Shown: piece after piece, positions 21,400 to 32,119 of the stretch
How positions within the stretch are numbered: position 1 is the first letter of the stretch
How the letters are laid out: every line of letters starts with the position of its first letter
Assembly: GCF_025780085.1 (NCBI RefSeq)
Contig: NZ_JAOXHL010000003.1
Location: forward strand, 1-64,000
DNA: 64,000 nucleotides
Source of the DNA: Ureaplasma miroungigenitalium
Lineage (GTDB): Bacteria > Bacillota_I > Bacilli_A > Mycoplasmatales > Mycoplasmoidaceae
Reading direction: 5' to 3'
Program-made: the position numbers and the translations under genes
Notes under the pieces: generated by a model
What the model saw: the letters and a program-made list of their open reading frames with translations, nothing else
Databases searched by the model: none
What the model was told of the DNA's origin: nothing

Positions 21400-22428
21400 A
21401 TGAATTATGTTTTGGATTTTATAAATCCTACAAACAATTTAGCAAATGCCATTGTTGGTGAAGGCCATAACGTAGCTTTTTCAATTGGTAAAAACTTCGA
21501 TGTTTATGGTTATGGGTTAACCTTTATGGCTGGTTTTGTTTTAGCGATCTTAATTTATTCACTAAGACTAAAATTTCACTATAAAGTTCCTTTTGACCCA
21601 GGATTTTATTATGTTTTTATTGCTGTGCCAGTTATTTTATTAGGTGCACGTGTTTGATCGTTTGCGATTGGTGACGCTAAAATAGGGACCACGGGATTTT
21701 TTGACTTTAGGTCAGGAGGCTTAGCTGTTCAAGGAGGGGTCATCGGTGGAGTCATTGTGGCTTTAATTTGGTTCCCTTTAATCTTAAGAAAACCAAAATA
21801 CCACGTGCGTGATGTGAATGCTGATGGTGAAGTATATGTACGTCAGGTAAGTGTTTGAGTTTATGCTGACGCAATTATTCCAACCATTTTAATAGGACAA
21901 GCGTTGGGGCGTTGAGGAAACTTTATTAATGGTGAAATTTATGGTTCAGAAACTACTCCCGAGGCTTTAAAATGACTGCAAAACAGTATGCCTGCTGTTT
22001 TTGAAGGTATGAAACACCCGATTGGTGATGGTTCATTATTCACTATCTATCATCCATTATTTTTATATGAATCATTCTTTAATGTAGTCTTCTTTACAAT
22101 TATCTACTTCGGTTTATCATATATTAAACAATTGCGTATCGGGGTTGTGGCCTGCTCATATTTTGTGGTTTATGGAATTATTAGATTTATCACGGAAACA
22201 GCTCGAGCGTCGCAATACCGTTTTGCAGGAACATATGTCATTAATAGTTTATTATTAGTTGCAGGAATTTTGGGTATTCTATATGCTCAATTTGTTACTA
22301 GATTTACGCGTGACCGTTTTGTTTTAGAGGCAATGTTCTGATGAATGAATCCATCTAAAAACCGTCGCGTATATTCATTTAAGGACATTCGTCAAGAAGG
22401 CGAAAAATTATATTATTGCAATAAATAA
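21400..22428 (+). CDS. lgt: Prolipoprotein diacylglyceryl transferase
   Basis: A 342-residue membrane enzyme that attaches diacylglycerol to lipobox cysteines, such as those of the PstS-like protein and subunit b in this window. About seven helices; the Lgt signature GRWGNFINGE (about residues 168-177) and the conserved HPLFLYES (about 225-232) are intact. An insert between helices (about 128-145) and a C-terminal charged tail make it longer than the usual 260-280. TAAGGAGGA just before the ATG is an excellent ribosome site, and the gene begins 2 nt after hprK. Several Trp codons are TGA. Confidence 0.95.
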
Positions 22429-22439
22429 AAGGTGTTTTT

Positions 22440-23363
22440 ATGTCAAAAATTTACGATTGTATAATTATTGGTGCTGGCCCCGCTGGTCTCTCAGCAGCAG
22501 TATATGGCCAACGAGGTGGGTTGGATCTATTAGTTATTGAAAAGTCAATGCCGGGTGGCAAAATTATTTCAACAGCCACTGTGGAAAACTACTTAGGGTT
22601 TGAGAAAATTGATGGACCAGATTTAGCTTATAAAATGTACGAACACGCACAGGGTATCAATGTGAACTTTGTTTTTGAAGAAGTATTAAGCGTCGATAGA
22701 GTACAAGATTATATATATGTTGAAACAACAGCACAAACATATCAAGCTAAAACTATTTTAATAGCGACAGGAACAATTAATCGAGAATTAAATGTCCCTA
22801 ACGAAAAACGTTTTTTCAATAAAGGGATTTCTTTTTGCGCTATTTGCGATGGCCCTTTATATAAAGATCGTGTGGTGGCTGTTGTTGGTTCGGGACGTTC
22901 AGCAGTTGACGAAGCTTTATATTTATCAACTATTTGTAAAAAAGTTTATTTAATAGCCAATAAAAATCAATTTAAGGCAGAACAAAAAAATGTTGATTTA
23001 TTAAAACAACATGCGAACATTGAAATTTTTTACAATCACGATACTTTAGGTTTTGATGGGCAAGAAACATTACAAACAATAACTATTGAAGACCAAAAAA
23101 CTGGTGAACGCAAAACTCTTGACATCGCTGCTTGTTTTATTTTTATTGGATTATTACCAACTAAAATTCAAAAAAGCGACCAACTAATATATAACCAAAA
23201 CTCAAACTTCATCGAAGTGAATGCTAATTATATGACTAAAATACCAGGCATTTTTGCAGCGGGTGACATTATTGTTAAAAATATTCGTCAAATCGCAACA
23301 GCTGTTTCTGATGGAACACAAGCTATTCTACATATTAATGAATATATAAATCAACATGAGTGA
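22440..23363 (+). CDS. trxB: Thioredoxin reductase
   Basis: A 307-residue NADPH-dependent flavoprotein that regenerates reduced thioredoxin. FAD motif GAGPAG at 11-16, redox pair CAIC at 133-136, NADPH motif GSGRSAVDEA, and the C-terminal FAD motif AAGDI all present. AAAAGGTG precedes the ATG. It could also supply electrons for ribonucleotide reduction by the nrd operon at 26.6 kb. Its end overlaps whiA by 8 nt. Confidence 0.95.
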   Translation: MSKIYDCIIIGAGPAGLSAAVYGQRGGLDLLVIEKSMPGGKIISTATVENYLGFEKIDGPDLAYKMYEHAQGINVNFVFEEVLSVDRVQDYIYVETTAQTYQAKTILIATGTINRELNVPNEKRFFNKGISFCAICDGPLYKDRVVAVVGSGRSAVDEALYLSTICKKVYLIANKNQFKAEQKNVDLLKQHANIEIFYNHDTLGFDGQETLQTITIEDQKTGERKTLDIAACFIFIGLLPTKIQKSDQLIYNQNSNFIEVNANYMTKIPGIFAAGDIIVKNIRQIATAVSDGTQAILHINEYINQHE

Positions 23364-24330
23364 AAATAACGCATCATTTAACTATATTGTGCGCGATGAA
23401 ATCATTTCAAACAAACACAGTATTAAAGACCTATCAGATATTCTGTATGCGATTACACTAAACTTTAATAACCACTTGGAAGATACCTGGGTTTTCAACT
23501 TTCACAACCAATCAATTTTAGATTTTATAGTTAACTCTATTGCGGACTTAAAAAACTCCTTTCACAAGGAATTTGAGTCTATGCAATATTCTTTGGGATA
23601 TAACAAAAATAATGAAGTTCAACAAGTTGTTATCTACCAAGGTGTTGATAAATTGAGCAGTAAATTAAAATGAAATAAATTAAAAATCAAAGATTTTGTT
23701 TTTGACCACTTAACAGACGAAAAGAACAAGAACCGAATACGCGCACAAAACTTCATTATTGGCGCCTTTTTAGGGTATGGTTATTTAAACGATCCTAGTA
23801 AAGTTTCTAATTTGCAAATAAGAGTTTATAACGAATTGTTTGCCGATATTTTTCTAGCTGCCTCCAAATCGTTTGGTTTAGAGTTTAAATATTTGAAATC
23901 AACCAAGAAAACAATCTTATATTTAAAAAAACGAGAAGCCATTAGCGACTTTTTAAAAATTTTAAAAACTAACTTCAGCTATTTGCGTTTCGAGGATATC
24001 CGTGTGGTTAAAGATTACACAAACAACTTAACACGTTTAGAAAATATCAACCACTCTAATACCCAAAAACTAGCTAAACTAGCGGGTGAATTAAAGGTTA
24101 AAATTGACTATATTATGGCCAAGCGTCCAGTTAAATTAGCACATACCCCACCAACTTTTCAAAAATATTGCCAACTACGACGCGATAATTTTGTGGGATC
24201 ACTCAATGAAATTGTTGAAAAAATGCAGAAAGACTATCAAATAAGCATTAGTAAATCAGGTCTAAATCACTTCAATAGAAAAATCAAACAAATGTTTGAA
24301 GAAATTGTTCGTGAGGAAGAAAGTAAATAA
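23356..24330 (+). CDS. whiA: WhiA-type DNA-binding protein
   Basis: A 324-residue protein with the WhiA layout: an N-terminal domain, a degenerate LAGLIDADG-like segment (NFIIGAFLGYGYLNDPSK, about residues 131-148) and a C-terminal helix-turn-helix region (about 220-315, with NNLTRLENINHSNTQKLA and a second helical pair). WhiA is a regulator tied to division and chromosome segregation in Gram-positives. The position after trxB fits the Firmicute neighbourhood. One TGA Trp at 23671. A 12-bp terminator stem follows immediately. Confidence 0.88.
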
Positions 24331-24366
24331 AAAAACAAAGTACTACGACTTACTTTGTTTTTTTAT
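24331..24366 (+). terminator. Intrinsic terminator of the hprK-whiA operon
   Basis: A 12-bp perfect stem, AAAAACAAAGTA (24331-24342) and TACTTTGTTTTT (24351-24362), with an 8-nt loop and T-rich tail, starting right at the whiA stop. Confidence 0.95.
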
Positions 24367-24626
24367 TTGTTATACGATGGAATTGTTGCTTTTGATTTTG
24401 ATTGGAGAGACTGAAAAAAGGATTAAATTTTTCATTTTAAATGTTGATTAAGAAAAGTATGAAATAAATTATACATCGTTAAATGCCCTTAGCTCCCAGG
24501 AGGCAATCATTACAAAAGGAATAAGAAAGGAATCAAAGAACTAATTCCACCAATAACCTTGCTAAAATAATTTTGCTTATTAAAGCTAATTTTATTATAA
24601 AAAAAATTATATAACTCCGCTGTGTT
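24367..24626. other. Intergenic stretch, possible gene remnant
   Basis: 260 bp between the whiA terminator and the end of psuG. No full gene is seen. On the minus strand a frame of about 32 codons (about 24505-24600) reads as a short hydrophobic tail ending SSLIPFLFLL, which could be the last piece of a lost permease behind psuG, but it has no start and the match is weak. There is no RNA gene I can recognise. A TTATAA(A)nTTATAA-type AT palindrome near 24595-24613 may act as the psuG terminator. Confidence 0.3.
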
Positions 24627-25547
24627 TTAACATTTTTTCTGATTAGCGATATTAGCGTATGCACAAGCTACTTGCGCAGCTACGGCAGCGTTGTTATAAA
24701 CTAACGCAATGTTGGCTTGTAGGCTCTTATTTTGTGTTTTGTTTGTAATGGCTTGTAGTAAAAATGGTGTAGTTTGTTTACCAGTAATATTCTTTTCTTG
24801 GCTTTCTAGTAAAGCATCTTGAATGATTTTATTAATATAAGTAGCATCTAAACTATGTTCTTGCGGAATGGGATTAGCTAGAATGATACCAGAATTTTCT
24901 AGAGTTCATTTAGCATACATAACATTAGCTGCTTCATGAGCATCATTGACTTTGTATGTCACATCATAATCTGATGTATTGCAGTAAAAAGCGGGTAATT
25001 TGCTTGTTTGGTAGCCTAAAACTTCTACACCTTTTGTTTCTAAATACTCTAAAGTTAATGGAAGGTCAAGAATTGATTTAGGTCCTGCACAAACTACCAA
25101 GACAGAAGTTTTTGCCAAGATTTCTAAGTCATTCGAAATGTCAAATGTTACTTGAGCGTTACGGTGAACCCCACCGATTCCTCCGGTTGCAAAAACCTTA
25201 ATCCCAACTTTTTCACTAATTAATGATGTTGTTGCGACGGTTGTAGCTCCAGTTAGTTTGTTTGCGATTACATAACCTAAATCACGGCTACTTGTTTTAT
25301 AAACTTCTTTATTTGTTGCTAGGTAGTGTAAGTCTTCGGGTGTTAAACCAACTTTAATTACACCGTTAATGATTGCGATGGTTGCGGGAATGGCGTTGTT
25401 TTGACGAATGATGTTTTCGCATGTTTGTGCCATTTCAATATTTTGTGGATAAGGCATACCATGTGAAATAATTGTTGACTCTAAACTAACTACTGGTTGG
25501 TTATTAGCAAGCGCCTGTTTAATTTCATCTAAGATTTCGATTTTCAT
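24627..25547 (-). CDS. psuG: Pseudouridine-5'-phosphate glycosidase
   Basis: A 306-residue enzyme splitting pseudouridine 5'-phosphate into uracil and ribose 5-phosphate. The family starts are clear: VSLESTIISHGMPYPQN (about residues 20-36), TSSRDLGYVIA, TTVATTSLI, FATGGIGGVHR (about 118-128) and the VVCAGPKSILDLP region with the active-site Lys. One TGA (24904-24906 region) is Trp and the stop is TAA at 24627. GGAGATCTTATTATG gives the ribosome site. Its 5' end overlaps the upstream kinase gene by 19 nt, so the two are co-translated. Products feed uracil salvage and, through ribose 5-phosphate, Prs. Confidence 0.94.
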
Positions 25548-26434
25548 AATAAGATCTCCTTGTTTAAGTTTGTTTGATTTAAATCTAAACTATTAGTTAA
25601 AGGGGAGTGCAAGGTAATTAAGGAAGCACAACTACCACTAATTAATTGATCATAAGGATTAGTGTTGTTTTCTAAAAATTTAGCATATAGATAACCGGCT
25701 AAAAAAGCATCTCCAGCTCCCGAAACATTAATTACGTTAGTAGGTTGCGATGGTACTTGATAAATTTTGTTTTCAAGAAAAACTAACGAGCCTTCTTTCC
25801 CTAGGGTGATAATTGCCTCACGAATATTATAAGATTTCAATTTAGCAATTACTTCTTCTAAGGTTTCAACTTCGAATAATGTACATGCCTCTAAAAAATT
25901 CGCTTTTAATGCTTGCACACTATTAAGGATAGGCTTCAATTTAACAATTTTATTAGCCGAAACACCTTCTATATAAACATTCTTAAATGTTTTTAATACA
26001 TAAGAGAGTGTTTCGGTCGCCATATTCATATCACAAATAACTAAATCATAATCGTTGGGATTTAATTTTAATGATTCTATATAGCTAGCATTAATGTGTT
26101 GAACACACGACATATCATTAATAGCCACCATTAATTCTTTACTTTCATCAAAAACCGACAGATATGTATCGGTCGGTTGGTTATAAATTTTAAAGATAGG
26201 ATTAACGTTTAGAGATTGTAAATATGCTATAGCTTCTTTTCCTTTAGTGTCGTTACCAACATTAAATACAAAATCAACGTCGAAACCAAGCCGAGCAAGG
26301 TTTTCTACGATGTTTTTGGAAACGCCTCCAAAGGTTTTGTATATTTTACCTGGATTTGAATCACCATAAATAATAGTTTTATTAGGGACAGCGATAATAT
26401 CAACCGTGACAGCCCCAATGACTAATGTTTTCAT
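25529..26434 (-). CDS. psuK: PfkB-family kinase, probable pseudouridine kinase
   Basis: A 301-residue sugar kinase of the ribokinase/PfkB fold. N-terminal GAVTVDII and GGVSKNIVENLARLG (about residues 36-50), C-terminal GAGDAFLAGYLYA with the catalytic Asp (about 246-258). Standard-code translation would stop at 25544, but that codon is TGA; the real stop is TAG at 25529-25531, inside psuG. Start 26434 is preceded by AAAGGGG; an upstream in-frame ATG at 26473 lacks a ribosome site. Pairing with psuG indicates pseudouridine as substrate; the fold alone would not say. Confidence 0.88.
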
Positions 26435-26569
26435 TTTTATACCCCTTTTTGTTAAATTATAAAATAAAAACATCGTTCTGTATATACAACATGGAAAACT
26501 GGCTAAAATACCATAAAAATCATCAAAAAAATAAATATTTTTTTCCTAAAAATTGGTGGTTTTTGTACT

Positions 26570-26575
26570 TATAAT
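26570..26575 (+). promoter_or_regulatory. -10 element of the nrd operon promoter
   Basis: TATAAT 23 bp before the nrdF ATG, in the 163-bp gap between divergent psuK and nrdF. No good -35 at 16-18 bp. The ribosome site CCAGGAGG lies at 26583-26590. Confidence 0.55.
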
Positions 26576-26597
26576 TATCTAACCAGGAGGTTTTTAT

Positions 26598-27632
26598 ATG
26601 AGTTCAAAAAAACAAAAAAGAAAAAATAATTATTTTTATGAATCAGTGTCACCTATCGAATATTACAAGAATGGATTTAAGGGAAGACTGCGTTCTGTTA
26701 ACTGAAACTGAATGAATGATGAAAAGGATTTAGAGGTTTGAAATCGGATTACGCAAAACTTCTGATTACCAGAAAAGATCCCATTAGCCAGTGATATTCC
26801 TTCATGAAAAACATTAAATGAAGATTGACAACAATTGATTACACGTACGTTTACAGGTTTAACTTTATTGGATACAATTCAAGCGACCGTTTGTGACGTG
26901 GAACAAATTCGTAATTCATTGACTGATCACGAACAAGTAATTTATGCCAACTTTGCATTCATGGTTGGGGTACACGCTCGGTCATATGGTTCTATTTTTT
27001 CAACACTTTGTACAAGTGAACAAATAGAAGAGGCTCACGAATGAGTGATTAACAATGACAAATTACAAGCACGGGCTAAGGAATTAATCCCTTACTACAT
27101 GGATGAAGATCCGTTGAAATCAAAAGTAGCAGCTGCTTTAATGCCCGGTTTCCTATTATATGGTGGCTTTTATCTACCGTTTTATTTAGCTGCACGACAA
27201 AAACTGCCAAACACAAGCGATATTATTCGTTTGATTTTACGTGATAAGGTTATTCATAACTATTATTCAGGTTATAAATACCAACGTAAATTAGAAAAGA
27301 TGAGTGCGGAAAAACAAAAAGAAATGAAAGAATTTGTTTTTGATTTAATGTACCGTTTAATCGATTTAGAAAAAGCTTATTTATACGATTTATATAAAGG
27401 ATTTGACATCGCTGAGGATGCAGTTAAATTCTGTTTATATAATGCAGGTAAATTTTTACAAAACCTAGGGTATGATTCACCCTTTACAGAAGAAGAAACC
27501 GCTGTGGCTCCCGACGTGTTTGCACAACTTTCAGCGCGCGCTGATGAAAACCACGACTTCTTCTCTGGTAACGGATCAAGCTATGTTATGGGTGTTTCAG
27601 AAGAAACAGAAGATGATGATTGGGATTTTTAA
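26598..27632 (+). CDS. nrdF: Ribonucleotide reductase radical subunit, class Ie (metal-free) type
   Basis: A 344-residue R2 protein of the NrdF type. The usual carboxylate metal ligands are partly replaced: Asp92 (LTLLD) and the two His (126 and 220) remain, but the three glutamates are Val123 (FMVGVHARSY), Pro183 (LMPGF) and Lys217 (RDKVIH). This V/P/K set defines the class Ie enzymes described in Mesoplasma florum, whose radical is a DOPA modified from tyrosine and which hold no metal; Tyr130 in HARSY is the equivalent tyrosine. The acidic C terminus (EDDDWDF) is the R1-binding tail. Start at ATG 26598 with AGGAGG. NrdI, needed for DOPA formation, follows 2 nt downstream. Confidence 0.95.
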
Positions 27633-27634
27633 AT

Positions 27635-28108
27635 ATGAGTCATGAAGTATATAAATTAATTCACCACGAAGAAATTAAAAAACCAAGTGGCGAAGTTTTA
27701 GTTGTTTATTTTTCGTCACATTCAAATAATACACACCGCTTTGTTTTAAAAACAGGTTTGCGTGCTAAACGTATTCCGATTGATCTTGATGAGGAATTAT
27801 TAGTTAACGAAGACTATGTTCTTTTCTGTCCAACTTATTCAGGTGGCGGATCGGAAACAGATGGTGCTGTACCAAAACAAGTAATCAAATTTTTAAATAA
27901 TCGACAAAACCGTGAACACTGTTATGGGGTAATTCCTAGCGGGAATACAAACTTTAATGATACATACTGTTTAGCAGGGCCGATTATTTCACAAAAATTA
28001 AATGTGCCAATTCTTTATCAATATGAATTATTAGGTACAAAATACGATGTAGAGAATGTTATTTCGATATTAAATAAATTTTGGGGGAAAGATGAACAAA
28101 GACAATAA
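27635..28108 (+). CDS. nrdI: Flavodoxin-like RNR activator NrdI
   Basis: A 157-residue FMN protein. VVYFSSHSNNTHRFV (about residues 24-38) is the phosphate-binding loop and PTYSGGGSE (about 69-77) and GVIPSGNTNFNDTYC (about 105-119) are the other flavin loops. In class Ie systems reduced NrdI makes the superoxide that hydroxylates the R2 tyrosine to DOPA, so its position between nrdF and nrdE fits. ATG 27635 chosen; a longer in-frame start inside nrdF is possible. It overlaps nrdE by 17 nt. Confidence 0.95.
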   Translation: MSHEVYKLIHHEEIKKPSGEVLVVYFSSHSNNTHRFVLKTGLRAKRIPIDLDEELLVNEDYVLFCPTYSGGGSETDGAVPKQVIKFLNNRQNREHCYGVIPSGNTNFNDTYCLAGPIISQKLNVPILYQYELLGTKYDVENVISILNKFWGKDEQRQ

Positions 28109-30260
28109 AAACAATCGTTTAATTAATGATGATGAATACATTGCACACAATGCCTTAATCGGTATTAAATCATCACAATTTAAAATTGATTTTCAACAAG
28201 ACAAAATAGCTGTGCAAAAATATATAGAAACACAAATTAAACCATTTACAAAAACGTTTGATTCTAAGAAACAACGTCTAATGTGATTAATTGAAAACGA
28301 TTATTACGATGTAGACGTTATAGATAAATATGACTTAGATACAATTGTTGAACTAGAAGAATTTGCGGATAGCTTTAAGCATACTTTCCCTAATTTTATG
28401 GGTGCTTTAAAATTCTATAGCACTTATTGCTTAAAAACATTTGATCACCAAATATTTTTGGAAAACTTTGCTCAACGTATTGTTATGAATGCACTTGTTT
28501 TAGCAAATGGAGATGTAGCTTTAGCACGAGCTTTAATTCAAGATATTATTACATATAAATTCCAACCAGCAACACCCACCTTCTTGAATGCTGGTAAAAA
28601 ACAACGTGGAGAATATGTTTCATGTTACTTATTAAGAGTGGAAGATAATATGGAATCAATCGCACGTGCGATTGCGACGAGTTTGCAATTATCTAAGCGT
28701 GCTGGTGGTGTCGCTTTATGTCTAACCAATTTACGTGAAGCAGGCGCCCCTATTAAACAATTAGCAAATAAATCATCAGGAGTTATTCCTGTTATGAAAA
28801 TTTTAGAGGATAGCTTTTCATATGCTAATCAATTAGGGCAACGTCCAGGGGCTGGGGTCGTTTATTTAAATGTCCACCACCCTGATGTTCTGGCTTTTTT
28901 AGATACTAAAAGAGAAAACGCGGATGAAAAGGTACGAATAAAATCGTTATCATTAGGTTTAATAGTTCCAGACATTACTTTTGAATTAGCTAAAGCTAAT
29001 AAACAAATGGCTTTATTCTCGCCGTATGATGTTCAACGTGAATACAACAAACCACTAAGTGATATCTCTATTACTGAAGAATATGAAAACTTAGTTAATA
29101 ACAAAAATATTAAAAAATATTATATTGAAGCGCGTAAATTATTCCAAACAATCTCTGAATTACACTTTGAAAGCGGTTATCCTTACTTATTATTTGATGA
29201 TACAGTTAACAATCGTTCAGCATATCCAAACGAAAGAATTGTCATGAGTAACTTGTGTTCAGAAATCGCACAACCATCAAAAATGACCACTTTTAACGAA
29301 GATTTATCAATTGACGAATTAGGGACAGACATCTCATGTAATTTAGGCTCTTTAAATATTGCTAAAATGATGCAATCAGGAGCTGATTTTGGGAATGTCG
29401 TTAAACGGGCAATCCAAGCTTTAAATACTGTCTCACGTGTTTGTAAATTAGATTGTGCTCCAACTATTCAATATAATAATGACATGAATCACGCCCTAGG
29501 TCTAGGCGCGATGAACATGCATGGTTTTCTGGCAACAAACAGCATTTATTATGATTCACAAGAAGCTTTAGATTTTACAAATATCTTCTTTTATACAGTT
29601 GCTTATTATGCCTTTAAAGCAAGCAATGAATTAGTAGATGAATTTGGAGTATGTGCATCATTTGCCACATCAAAATACGCTGATGGTTCACAATTTAATA
29701 AATATACCCAAGTACCAGAAGATACATATATCCCTAAAACCCAAAAAATTAAGGAAATTTTTGCTAACAACAATATCTACATTCCTACACAAAAAGAATG
29801 AAAATTGTTAGTACAAAATATAAAAACTAAAGGATTAGCTAACTCTCATTTATTAGCTATCGCCCCAACCGGATCTATTTCTTACCTATCATCATGTACA
29901 CCAAGTCTACAACCAGTTGTTGCACCTGTGGAAGTACGAAAAGAAGGTCAAGTAGGACGGGTTTATGTTCCTGCATATGAAATTAATAATGAAAACTACA
30001 AATTCTATGCTCAAGGGGCATATGAATTAGGGCCTAACCCAATTATTGATTTAGCAGCCGTTGCTCAAGAGCATATTGACCAGGCGATCAGCTTAACGCT
30101 ATTTATGACAGATAAAGCGACGACACGTGATTTAAACAAAGCCTATATTCGTGCTTTTAGTAAAAAATGTGCATCGATTTATTATGTCCGTATTAGACAA
30201 GATGTGCTGGAAGGATCAGAAAATTACGACGATTACCAGTGCGAATCTTGTAAAATCTAA
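28092..30260 (+). CDS. nrdE: Ribonucleoside-diphosphate reductase catalytic subunit
   Basis: A 722-residue class Ib R1, normal length. PATPTFLNAG and SCYLL (first redox Cys, about residue 179), NLCSE with the radical Cys and Glu (about 397-401), SCNLGSLN (second redox Cys), the tyrosine-containing loop IAPTGSISYLSS (about 591-602), and a C-terminal CESC pair that re-reduces the active site. A 45-residue N-terminal segment precedes the barrel and no ATP-cone is seen, typical of class Ib. GGGGGAAAG before the ATG lies in nrdI. TGA Trp codons at 28284 and 29799. Confidence 0.96.
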
Positions 30261-30269
30261 GTTTTTTAT

Positions 30270-30304
30270 AATTATGGGAGGCAAAAAGCTAACCATAATT
30301 TTTT
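30270..30304 (+). terminator. Intrinsic terminator of the nrd operon
   Basis: AATTATGG (30270-30277) pairs with CCATAATT (30293-30300), 15-nt loop, then TTTT. Confidence 0.8.
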
Positions 30305-30322
30305 CTTATAATACTTTTTATT

Positions 30323-30328
30323 TATAAT
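30323..30328 (+). promoter_or_regulatory. -10 element of the following membrane-protein operon
   Basis: TATAAT 27 bp before the ATG at 30356, with a second TATAAT at 30307-30312. AAGGAATAA at about 30341 is the ribosome site. Confidence 0.5.
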
Positions 30329-30355
30329 ATATAGATATATAAGGAATAAAAAAAG

Positions 30356-32107
30356 ATGTCAACTGTAAGAAACTCAATCGAATTAGAAATCGAGAAACTT
30401 TACAAATCAATTCATAGTAAAGACAAAAAAGTCGTCGCTTTATATGGTGAAGTCGACGAAAAAGTATATCAAATACTAAATGACATGATTATTTTAGCAG
30501 ATCCACAACTGCCAGAATGATCATCAATTTCCACAGCTAATGAAGAATGTTTAGTCGAAGACATCAAAGGTTTCTTATTAGCTAATACCACATTAGAAAA
30601 CTTTAAGTACTCAAGTAAAGATACGCGCTTAACTTTATGATGAAAGAAACGAAAAATTGCGAAAGTTGTCCGTCAAATTGACGAAATTGATAACGCAGTA
30701 AATAAAAAAGAAGTGCAATCACGATCGCGAGTTTATTTTTTACCGATTATTACAACTTTTAGTACTATTGGAGCAACAATTGCTGTGCCCCTAATTTCCA
30801 TTGTCTTTTTACGGACAAGAGAAATTATTGAAGTTTGATCAAGAGATGGTTTTATTGGAATTGTAACAGCACTTTTCACTTTGATTAGTGCGATTATTTT
30901 ATCAAACTTAATCTCATTATTTAATAACCTACGAGCTAATCGCCGAGATTTATTAATTTATAATATTGATAAGACTCTAAATAACATTTATAAGAAATAT
31001 TATTTTGATGAACAAGCTGCCGGGGTGGAATATGACCCAAGCAGCATTTATGATAGGTTTATGCAGTCATCCAAGATGATTATCACCAAAAGGTATACCT
31101 TCTTCTACGACACTATTGACCCAAATAGTACAAATTACACGCGACTTTTAAAGTACTTTAAAACATTAAATTTATTTAATAATACCGTGATTTTCAACGC
31201 TTCGTTTTTTAAATACTTAGACGAGCGAAAGGTTTTTCAAAACCAAATTCCAGAAAATAAACGTTTAATTATTCGTTTAGATAAATATAAGACAAAAGCC
31301 AGTTCACGTCGAATTATGAACTTCTTGTCATATCAATTATCAACAATCTCAAATCTAAACTTGCGAAAAATGACAACGATGTTTCACTACTTCGCAAACA
31401 GTATTTACCGTTTCATTGATTATTCGACAAATAACAAACAAATTCTATCCTTGCTTTTAGATGTCAAAGAATTTGCACAACGCGATCCATCAAATACTTT
31501 AAGTAAACTAGCGCAGTTTTATTTTGTAGACTTCTTCCACTTATTAATTTTAAAAGCTTTAGAACCTGTGGACTTTGAAGTGATGCTATCTGATATTTTA
31601 ATTTATGGACGACCACGTGAAGCTGTACGAAACTCTAAGTATTATTTACAATTAAAACTGGATGATATCTTAAACCGCAATGTTTCTTTATATAAAAACA
31701 TTGGATTTATTTTAAACATGAGTGACTATTTCATTGAAGATATGCATAAAAACGTATTTGTTGATTTTGAAAGACACGGAGAAAATGCTGTTAATGCAAC
31801 TTATGATTTAAACGAACAATTAAAGACATTGCACAATGCGCTTGTTTTACGCAATTGCATTGAGACTGAATTAGATGAATCATTAATGCCAAGATATGAT
31901 GTTGTTTATAAAAATAACCAAGATGAAGAGATTTTTGTAAAAGTAATTTGCCACAACAAGGATATTACTTTCATCGATGAGTTAGAACAATGTCTAGAAA
32001 ATGCTTTTAATGATCAAATCGCTAATTTAATTATTGTTTGTTATGACAAACACCTTTACTACCGATTCATCGATGGTGAATACGAAATAGTAAATGAAAC
32101 AATTTAA
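30356..32107 (+). CDS. Unknown membrane protein with large cytoplasmic domain
   Basis: A 583-residue protein I do not recognise. Residues 1-125 are hydrophilic and helical (six Trp in total, several TGA). Two strong membrane helices at about 127-152 and 164-188 form a hairpin, followed by about 395 hydrophilic residues rich in Lys, Asp and Tyr without a known motif. The final about 70 residues contain alternating strands (EEIFVKVICHNKDITFI, NLIIVCYDKHLYYRFI) of a small alpha/beta fold, possibly nuclease-like, but no catalytic set is evident. It starts a probable operon with the channel gene 12 nt downstream. The true start is supported by AAGGA upstream. Confidence 0.72.
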
Positions 32108-32119
32108 AAGGAAAAACAC

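Noticed and set aside
24367-24626. Possible small RNA (CTCCCAGGAGGCAAT near 24490-24510)
   Set aside because: CTCC/GGAG is too short a stem, and no SRP, tmRNA or RNase P core could be recognised.
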